A DNA stretch of 64,000 nt, from NCBI GenBank assembly GCA_030248225.1, contig JASANE010007343.1:1-64000 (forward strand), written 5' to 3'. The stretch comes from Trileptium ribeirensis (Eukaryota; Nematoda; Enoplea; Enoplida; Thoracostomopsidae). This document shows, piece after piece, positions 56,005 through 64,000 of this stretch. Position 1 is the stretch's first letter. Each line of letters starts with the position of its first letter. Under the pieces are notes generated by a model that worked only from the letters and a program-made list of their open reading frames with translations, did not search any database and was not told where the DNA came from. Both the position numbers and the translations under genes were made by a program.

Positions 56005-57555
56005 TTAATCTTCGACCACCCGTATAGGTCGTCTCGATCGCTCGACCGTTGGTATTAAATGCTGTCGTGACGAATGATGAGCAGACGACATTGCAACAGT
56101 TCCGCTGCTAGCTGCAGGTGATGAATCGCCTGGACTAAATATGCCACTGCTTCCACTCAGGCGAACCTCTTCATAACTGCTTCGGTGCGAAGGGTGTGAT
56201 AACGGTGAGGCGTCCGCTGTCGTTGAGCTATACCCGGCATCCTGCGACATCGGTGTGGCGATAACTGGACAATCGAGATCGCCAGTACCCCGAGTCGGCG
56301 ATGGTCGCGGACTGTGACTATAACGCGTTCGGCTTCGTCGGCGCGGAACGGGAACTTGTAGTCGGCGCTGTTCTTTTTCAGCACGTGGTAAGCAGCCGCT
56401 TGGATTTAATGCTTGAGAACGCAAGCTTGTATGCGGTGGTACAGGAGGCGGCTGTGGACTTGGTGTTGGGCGAGCAGGAAGAGCAGGTGGTGAAGATCTC
56501 ATATCGCCATGCCTGGTTGGACTGTGCCATCTATGACGAGGTGAAACAGGAGGTGACAGCCTAGACTGAACTCGTATTGGGGGTCCACTTTCGACCGAGC
56601 ATCGATTTATTTTCACATCGCTAACTGAATGGCAACTGCTGCAATTGAAATCGCTGGTATTACGTCTCGGTGGAGGACTGTCGGGATCACCAGCGACTGG
56701 ATATGTCTCCTTCGTCTTGCTACGGTCCATGTCGTTCACTTGTATTGACTTTCTGCTATCCGACACAGTATAATTTCGAGAATAGTCATCAAACGCAGGT
56801 AACCGAATTCCGCCTGGGGTCATGTCATGAGTCCGAAGCGAAACATTACGCCTTGTAGGTGGGCTAGATTGCAACGTTTCATTCATCCTGTTGATGCTAG
56901 ACTCTCCGCCCCAGTAGCTATCCACCGAATCGCACTTCGAATCTATGGTTTCCGTTCTTGCAGCCTCGGCACTATTTCGACGGCTGCTGCGCTGTTGGTG
57001 CGGTGTATATGATTCATATTCTTCAATGGGAGGTGGTGGAGGCACGAACAATTGTGGCAATGGTCGCTCAAACCGAATCCCATTAGAATCTAATATATTT
57101 TCGGTTGCATTATGGTTTGACTGAGCGGTTCCATTAGCAACTCCCTGATTATACGCGGAAAACTCTCTGAGCTTACCGTTCGTTACTTCGCCATGCCACG
57201 GCACGCTGTTGGTCTTTTCCTTTGGTCCTGGCCCCGATGAACTAGCAACAGTGACCCTAGTTCCTAAAGAACCAGGACTAGCAGGACAACCAGGACTTCC
57301 AGGCACTACTCCAGAGTTGCTGCCCAGTGGTGACGATGCCAAATCCGATCGTGACCCTGTATAATTTCGGGTATAGTCTTCTATTGTAGGAAGAAGTCGC
57401 TCGCGTGGGTAGTCTGAATCAGACAACGAAAGCAGGAGTCTCGGAGGTTGAAGCGAACATCGGTAAAGTTCTACTGCATAGGTAAGAAAGTAGCAGATAA
57501 ACGCAAACGCCATCAACCATTCGCTGAATGTTGAACATAGGTAAGTTGAGTACCC
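56005..57555 (-). CDS. DRAM-family terminal exon with long disordered tail
   Basis: Acceptor tgtcttcag before 57555; TAA/TAG-type stop at 56005-56007 closes 516 codons. It opens GYSTYLCSTFSEWLMAFAFI (last transmembrane helix), then a low-complexity tail with two copies of a DY(T/S)RNYT motif, a proline-rich stretch ALPARPTPSPQPPPVPPH that suits SH3 binding, and many Ser/Arg clusters that suit phosphorylation. Clear codon-like composition, GC-richer than its surroundings. Confidence 0.9.
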   Translation of the reverse strand, partial: GYSTYLCSTFSEWLMAFAFICYFLTYAVELYRCSLQPPRLLLSLSDSDYPRERLLPTIEDYTRNYTGSRSDLASSPLGSNSGVVPGSPGCPASPGSLGTRVTVASSSGPGPKEKTNSVPWHGEVTNGKLREFSAYNQGVANGTAQSNHNATENILDSNGIRFERPLPQLFVPPPPPIEEYESYTPHQQRSSRRNSAEAARTETIDSKCDSVDSYWGGESSINRMNETLQSSPPTRRNVSLRTHDMTPGGIRLPAFDDYSRNYTVSDSRKSIQVNDMDRSKTKETYPVAGDPDSPPPRRNTSDFNCSSCHSVSDVKINRCSVESGPPIRVQSRLSPPVSPRHRWHSPTRHGDMRSSPPALPARPTPSPQPPPVPPHTSLRSQALNPSGCLPRAEKEQRRLQVPVPRRRSRTRYSHSPRPSPTRGTGDLDCPVIATPMSQDAGYSSTTADASPLSHPSHRSSYEEVRLSGSSGIFSPGDSSPAASSGTVAMSSAHHSSRQHLIPTVERSRRPIRVVED

Positions 57556-60500
57556 CTGAAGACAAAGTCTACATTTCACTATGAACCAAGAAAACTAGCT
57601 CATAATAGTTACATACTGAATATCAAGCATCTCACGTGCTGAAAATTTTATCAAAAACATGAATCAGAGTGCGCCAGATTTAGCCAGACGGCAATAAATA
57701 TGGGACAGATGCGGTTCAACCAGGAACAGCTAAATCTAAATTGGTAGTTTTTCGATGCAGAACGCTAAAGTAAGTGATAAATCTTCGCACATTTAATCTA
57801 AACTTTTAGATTCTGAAAGTAATTTTAAAAATAGATAGCCAATTTTCCGATAACTGAAGCCGTTTTTAACCAAACGCAAGTAAAAAAAAAGACTGTCAAA
57901 CAATGAGAAAGGGGAGCACACAATTTTGCCAGTGGCGCCTGATTTTTTTCGGGAACCGAAAGATACCATGGCCATCACCACCCTTCCCGATTTGATGAAG
58001 CAAGAATACTGACATATTGTTAAAACTGTCAAGAGTCGCTGCTCTATTATAAACGTAAATATAAACTACTGCTGTAGAAATTAAATGTCCGTTCACACGT
58101 TCAAACTTTTTGCTCAAATCTGATTAAAACTTGAGCTCAAATTTTGGGGAAAAAGCTCCAGCATGTGGATATGCCTATATGCAAAGAACTGCGCTAATTT
58201 CATCGTCACCACTATTATATATGACATGCACCTCACCAGCTGAATTAAACTATAAAACTGCTAAAAACGTAGACAAAGAGCTCTGCGTGAAGTCCAATAG
58301 TTCACATGCAGTTATTTAGGTCCGTGCATAATGGTAAAATTCACAGTTATTTTCACAAATTCTAAACTATATTTAAAGAGTGATTTTGCGTAGTATGGCC
58401 CCAAAGACAAGCCTTATTTGATGCGTACCACGCATATACAATTGTTTTTATTGTATTTCGCAACCCCGATAACCCACGCGTGAATGTACTTTAGGTACGT
58501 ACACCAAGGTTGTATCACTAATTGATTCGCGCAGAAATTCGCGTTCACATTTTGTCATTGGTAGTCGCATTTTTGTGAACGCGAACATGGGTTCTGTAAT
58601 GTACGAATGTAATTTACGTTCGCGCACATCTGTCTATTTTGCATATTTATCCGCCTTCATCAAATGACAATGTGAATCAGTCAGGAATGGTCGCAGTCTA
58701 TTTGTAATGCAGAACACGAGAAAAACGCGATCGGTAATCGCGTTTTCCCTTGTACGCGGCCAGCGAAATGCGATGCTAAATCGCAAAACAGACCGCGAAT
58801 AGTGCCTACGCGTTACTGCATCGCAAATAGTGTACTCGTACGTAAGAGAGCATAAAAAAGTGGCGAAATTTGGCTATTTTTGGTGCCACAATTTACCAAA
58901 TTTTTCTCCGTCACCATCCTGCAGGCTTAATAACATAGCCATTCTTGTGTTAAAACCTCATACCTCAAAAACGGCAGATCTGGTAAAAAATGTATGACAG
59001 AAAAATCAGGCGTCTCAATAAATGAACGGATTCTGCGAAGCCTCTATCTCGAGATTTGGGTCGCGAAATATAGATACCCGGACGGCCAAATTTCAAAAAA
59101 TGTGTACGGCCGTGTTCATTTTCATGCAACTAAAAGAATACAAAATTTTGACGTTTGGGCAACCAGTTAATTTATTCTGACAAAAAGTCCTCGGTACTGA
59201 AACTCCGATTTTAACTTAAAAGATTAGATACCATTAGTGATATAAAAAACTAACACTATAGACATATCGCTTAATAAGTATCGAGCTAAAAACTGCACTT
59301 ATAAAATTTTGGCCATCATTCAATTTTGGGTTTTTCACATTTTGGTTCACAGGTCGCAAGCGAATAGCGTGACAAAAGTGTATATGCTTAAAAATGTACA
59401 GTACTCGACACAGTTAGCAGTCGCTTTGCTAAGCGAGCGAAAAACATGGAAGTTATAAATTCTAAAAGCAAAAATTTATTTTGCCATGAGCAGGTTACAA
59501 GCAAGCACGAGTGAGCAGAGCTAAAGTGTGGCGAGCACTGTAACAATCTTCAGTAGCAATAACGATGTCTTTGCTAACACTAACCGGTTCATAAGGGTAA
59601 ACTTTCTTCGGATGATCATCGGTATAGTTGAAATCAAGATGATGTTCCACGTATTCACATGCGTGCACTGAAAGTAAAAATAATTGCGCTATAACTACAA
59701 TAATAATTATAAAGCGCACTGTCTTATTTGCATAATTGCCTTAATCTGGATCATCTGCTTAACACAGATGCATACGTTAACCAATATCATAAAGGTCTCC
59801 GCACCCTACACACATAAGCTGTTAACGAAACGAATGACAGCTACGCCACAAAAAGGATTCTTGGTCAAGAACCACCTGCAATCAGTCGGTATGAAATATT
59901 TTTATCTCGATAAACAAGCCAAATCCGGTGACGGTTAAAGTCCGATCTTTGTATTAAAGAATGAAAGCATACTAAGCAATCAACACAGTCGATTGTATGC
60001 CCTCTGTGTGCTGATGGACGCATAATGCAGCACATCTCTTAATACTTAAAACTCGCACACCAGAATCTGTATGGACGCATTTTAATGAAGCTTCGACATT
60101 CCTGATTAAACAGTTGCTCTGGGATGGCTGAGCTACAGACAACAACATTATTACCCTTAAACAATAATAGAAAATTTGCTGTTTGTCGCTGTCCGTTATC
60201 TGTCGCTGAACTTCATAACTCACCTTCGGGTGGATGGATTTCGATAAAATTTTTTGTTCGATAGCAAATAAAAGTGATGACAATGTGGCCTTTAGTTGAA
60301 CGCGAACCGTATTTAAGGTCAAAATGGCAAAAACATGTTTTTACGTGTTCTTTGTTAAATATGGCCTTACGGATACCAGTGTTTCGTAGCCCATATTTGG
60401 CAACTAAGTTTTTTTGGGCCCACATGTGGGACTGGACCCAAATATTTTTACGTGGACCCAAAACTTTTTGCTGGACCCACGCTGTGCCCAGGGAAGTTTC

Positions 60501-63500
60501 GGCCTCGGAGACATACGGGCTGCTAATAAATTCTATTACAAAGTGCAGGGTTTCAGCCGTTAGTGCTTTCATGTGTATATAGTAGCTTGCTGCTGGTTTC
60601 ATGAATGGCCTTCATCCTTTATCCTGGCTTGGGACAGGCAGAGAATAATTTATGTATTTGTAATTATGTAATAATGTTAAATTGTGTTTCTTTATTGTGT
60701 AAAATTTCGTTAAGTTCTCGAGCAAAATATTGTAAGTCTGGACCCAGCGTTTAAGGTCTGGACCCAAAAGAAATTTGCTGGACACAAGTTGGACCCAGGG
60801 TCCGTTTTGAAAAAACCCTGGGGGTATAAAAACGGCTTTTTTCAACACCATAAGTCAAAGTTAAATTCTATTCTACAACACTTTTCGCAAACCCAACAGT
60901 TTGGATAAACTCAAATTGCGTCCGCGCTCCACATTTCAGTTCCATGTCTTTCATAAGTACTTTAAAGCTGTACATTCTATTAACAAATACTTCACAGTAG
61001 CGGGCTCGATACCACTGTATGTACGCAAGTTACTGCTTGATATACCTATTCTATATAAGTTCGAGTTAAAAGTCCGATGTCTTGTCACAAATTGTTAGCA
61101 ATTCTCGTGTGATCTTTATTCAGCTACCAGAGGAATTTTGATCTAAGTTTATCCAATTTGTCAAAAACCTTGTAAACAGCACTGCAATCCATCTTCTTTT
61201 ATGTTCTATAAAAGACCTTTCCTCCAACCACCTTCTAATTAGAGAAACACTTACGAACATTTATCAAGCGGCTTTTGTGGATTGCCAATATTTTTACTTT
61301 ATAACTTTACAGATATTTTATAACAAATTGGCAATAACAATGCCCCGTTTATGTTTCCAGAACGACGTAGCTGTTGAACTTTTCAAATGCTTTTGTAAAA
61401 CCTGTACAACATACTTGAGGCAAAAAATCCGGTAGACACCGCACATAGAGCAAGTCGAAACACAGCGATCCAGCGTGGGCACATTATTGGCTTCATTACG
61501 AATGTAAACGCAGTATTTGCCCATGCGTAAACCAGTCCAACACCGAACGCAATTGTTGCCCCAATAAGATGTACGATGATGACACGGTTTTCCTGAAACA
61601 AAAGTTTTTAAAGCAAAATCGTAAGAGGTTTCTTTACTGGATAAGCATTATTACTTATTACTATTTTATTTTTGGTAGCATTAAACAACAATAATTTGCA
61701 CCTGCTTCTAACAAGTGCGTTTGTCACTAGAAAACTGAAAGTATACAGTACCCACCAGGCATGACCGCTTCTCCCGTGATGTTTAGGCGCTTGAAAATAG
61801 ATAGCCATATATTGCGAGCACTGTACGTGTTCTTGAAAAATAAATCATCTATTCTTTTTAAGAAAATTAAGCTAATACTTTATGAGAAAATATCCTGTAA
61901 GATAAAAAATCTTAACATTTAGGCTAAACGCTTCTCAGTGAATGGTAAAATTTAATTCATCTTCCTGCAACGAGAAGCATTACTTTTCTATATTCAGATT
62001 TTTATGCTTAGAGAAACTTACACCCAGCCTAAAACCCATTATACCGTAATGCAATGACGTGCAATATTTCTTATATTTCACGGAGGCTGCCTGACAAAAG
62101 TTTTTCTAAAATGGAAGATTATCCTGGCGGCTGTTGAGCTGAGGTGTGATGGTCACCACAGTACCAAATATAAAGCTAGTTAAATTAAACGCAAAATATC
62201 CCAAACAACCGTTCATATTTTAATGCATACAAATTTCATTAAATAATTGATCACAGTCGTCCGATTCCCGTCTAAAAACAATCGGAAACGATCTAAATTT
62301 TGTTAGATTTCTGAGCACTTAATTGTGATTGTTAACTGTACATATAGGCACATCTATACACTGAACTGTCCACAGCCATCTGAAAAGTGGAGCACGAGAA
62401 CTTCGCGAGGCCGCATGATCATTCCCGGGGGAAATTTCAAAATGGGGGTTGGATAAATTTTGCTTAAAAATACTAAATATTTCCATATTTTCATGTAATT
62501 TTATTGCCGTGCATATATTTTCAAGACATAAAACGACGTGTCAGCATTATAAATAGTGGTAATTAATGTTTAAAAAAACAATTTGCAAGCAAAAAATATA
62601 AATTTTCAGACAAAAATTTTTGAATTTAGTTGAACATGGGGGTTTCGGCCAATTGGGGTACGGACATGGAGGAAATCACACGAACATGAGGAATTTGGAA
62701 AGTGGGCCCCACCCCCATTGTGGGTATGCCAGATACATGCTGCTGTTTATTGGACCATGCAACGTCAAAGCGATATAAATATAGTATATTGTTACTAACA
62801 CTGTAAACAAGTCTGTAGCTTTAAATGAAACAATATAATGTTCGCGGAACTTGTATGTTTCTGTAGAACACAAAGTTCCGACAACAGGCGGTTTTATAAA
62901 GAGAAGACTTTCTCGTCGCAACATAGCCCCTCTTCCAATCGTCTAATTAGCATAAATAAAGAGAAGACTTTCTCGTCGCAACATAGCCCCTCTTCCAATC
63001 GTCTAATTAGCATAAATCACTTGGTAGGTATTGATAAGCAATGGTAAAGGCACCGTGTATGACTATCGAATACTTGTGTGAGTCAAACTTCTATTATAGC
63101 GCATGCAATATATGTTATCATATTTGGAACTGGCGCAAGCTTAGAGGTGCCTAATTTTGCCTTTTGGCCCAGCTCACCTGATACATATTCGTCAAATTTG
63201 TAGCTAGCCTATGCTATATTGAACAAAAAACGCTATTTTTATAGGTGTTATAGTTGTTGCGTTTACCGAGATTTTCTTTTGTGACATCTCTGTAAACACA
63301 ATTCATCCATCATTTCCGGAAGCGTAGCCAAATTAAATGTCCATGAATGCCGAGTCAGAATTTCTACAGATCGCAATATTGTGCTACAGTTAAGGTCAGA
63401 AAACGCAAAATTTTCTTGACTCGTGCGAGAAAAATTAATAGTTGGTCAATTGTTTTCGCGAATAATTTGCTTTTATTTCTGTCCGTAGCTATTGTAGACC

Positions 63501-64000
63501 TAAGTCGTGCAAGCAACTAACTTTCAATCACAGCACGCCTCTTTCGCCCTGAAACACAAGTTTTTGGTTAGCTTAAAATTTAAGAAGTTTTGACGGAAGG
63601 ATATTGTACATCTCCAGAAAACACCTACAAGAGACTTTCAGTAATATATTTAAGTTTTACTTAGCAGCACTGGTTTTACTGGAACCATCTGGTTCTCTAC
63701 GTTGGTTAGCTATACATAGAACAAAACCTACTGGTACCGATAAAATAGTTTAAACAAATTACCTAAAATTAGCAACTAGGCTAACGACAAACGCGGTCAA
63801 CCCTAACCAAACAGATGTATTGCTTGAGTTTATAACACGATAACAGGTATACGAGCGTATTGACGCAATTCCACAATTTGACGATGTGAGTCTATAGTAT
63901 GTTTAAAATTTTTTACCTGAAAATTAGCAACTAGACTAACACCAAACGCGGCCAAATAGCCAATCCAAACAAATGCACTGCTTGCGTTTATAAGACGACG
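56005..64000 (-). CDS. DRAM/TMEM150 (Frag1/DRAM/Sfk1) family membrane protein, 5' end outside window
   Basis: Multi-pass membrane protein of the family that includes DRAM1/2 (lysosome, autophagy) and TMEM150 (plasma membrane). Exons read on the minus strand: 64000-63917 (partial), 61592-61415, 59667-59585, 57555-56005, with GT/AG borders and consistent phases (0, 1, 0). Conserved blocks: VSLVANFQ, ENRVIIVHLIGATIAFGVGL, the RWIAVFRLALC helix, a luminal YVEHHLDFNYTDDHPKKVYP, and the last helix STFSEWLMAFAFICYFLTYA. After it comes an unusually long cytosolic tail of about 490 residues, Ser/Pro-rich. Family proteins are normally about 230-280 residues in all. Which branch of the family it belongs to cannot be settled from this part. 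Confidence 0.88.
57556..59584 (-). other. DRAM-family intron
   Basis: Contains an inverted repeat of the cgcgttcacattttg / tttttgtgaacgcg type near 58540-58580 within a probable old MITE, and an inverted piece of repeat family C near 58990-59120. Confidence 0.5.
59585..59667 (-). CDS. DRAM-family exon, luminal loop
   Basis: Acceptor ttactttcag before 59667, donor GAACCG|GTTAGT. It encodes HACEYVEHHLDFNYTDDHPK then KVYPYEP; joining it in phase to the flanking exons reconstitutes the loop before the last helix. One sequon (NYT). Confidence 0.85.
60317..60400. repeat. Dispersed repeat related to 53317-53400
   Basis: Shares ggtcaaaatggcaaaa, gttctttg and aaat-tgg blocks with the other copy. Followed by repeated ggaccca motifs up to about 60800. 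Confidence 0.5.
61415..61592 (-). CDS. DRAM-family exon, two transmembrane helices
   Basis: Acceptor tttgtttcag before 61592, donor TCAA|GTATGT. It encodes ENRVIIVHLIGATIAFGVGL, VYAWANTAFTF and the RWIAVFRLALCAVSTGFFAS helix; ends phase 1, matching the next exon. Confidence 0.9.
62896..63015. repeat. 60-bp perfect tandem duplication
   Basis: Two identical head-to-tail units (62896-62955 and 62956-63015) starting ataaagagaagactttctcg, in the DRAM-family intron. Perfect identity suggests a recent event. Confidence 0.95.
63763..63891 (-). pseudogene. Duplicated, out-of-phase copy of a DRAM-family exon
   Basis: The sequence reads NSSNTSVWLGLTAFVVSLVA, a diverged copy of the exon at 63917-64000 (NASSAFVWIGYLAAFGVSLVA), 150 bp downstream in the same orientation. 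It ends TTTTAG|GTAATT where the other exon ends TTTTCAG|GTAAAA: one base has been lost, so splicing to the next exon would shift the frame. An AG at 63893-63892 could serve as acceptor. Confidence 0.7.
63917..64000 (-). CDS. DRAM-family exon at the window edge (partial)
   Basis: It encodes RRLINASSAFVWIGYLAAFG then VSLVANFQ with donor TTTCAG|GTAAAA in phase 0, matching the exon at 61592. Continues beyond the window. Confidence 0.85.

Noticed and set aside
56301..57012. Plus-strand frames within the DRAM-family terminal exon
   Set aside because: Shadows of the minus-strand coding exon.

Overview
This is AT-rich animal (metazoan) nuclear DNA. Two intron-containing host genes lie on the minus strand: a complete hexosaminidase D (HEXD) gene and the 3' part of a gene of the DRAM/TMEM150 (Frag1/DRAM/Sfk1) membrane-protein family. 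Their introns have GT..AG ends and phases that agree across every junction. The rest is mostly transposable-element debris. I cannot name the species.

Layout. 1-7744: the distal part of a Polinton/Maverick (adintovirus-like) element on the plus strand. It holds a decayed end of the protein-primed DNA polymerase, a chromodomain integrase, a GGTAC-rich minisatellite, a frameshifted packaging ATPase, two small conserved proteins, a NADAR-domain protein, a TATA-binding-protein-like protein, a penton-type minor capsid protein, a 40-residue basic peptide, the major capsid protein and a small membrane protein. Eight of these genes carry a CTTAAAAG box 25-32 bases before a start codon in ATGG context. 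7745-10700: a DNA transposon with perfect 41-bp ends, then a dense cluster of structured sequence. That cluster includes second copies of two structured repeats also found inside the Polinton. 11165-18853: a dead Merlin/ISXO2-like transposase, a GC-rich ORF-poor island with a large foldback, and a small element packed with ACACC palindromes. 18854-28030: mostly non-coding, with inverted-repeat elements. 28031-46089: HEXD (seven exons), whose fourth intron contains a 1,063-bp tract with no G on the plus strand. 46125-55999: decayed LINE, tandem repeats and two possible unassigned exons. 56005-64000: DRAM-family gene, including a tandemly duplicated but out-of-phase exon.

How it fits together. 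The Polinton block reads as a virus-like cassette for integration, packaging and capsid. The TBP-like gene plus the repeated box suggest the element may direct part of its own transcription; this is inference. Both the polymerase remnant and the ATPase are broken, while the capsid, TBP-like and NADAR genes are open. The G-free tract is the most extreme anomaly in the window: it looks like complete strand-specific C-to-T conversion of the HEXD coding (non-template) strand within an intron, or a template with no C that has been maintained by some other means.
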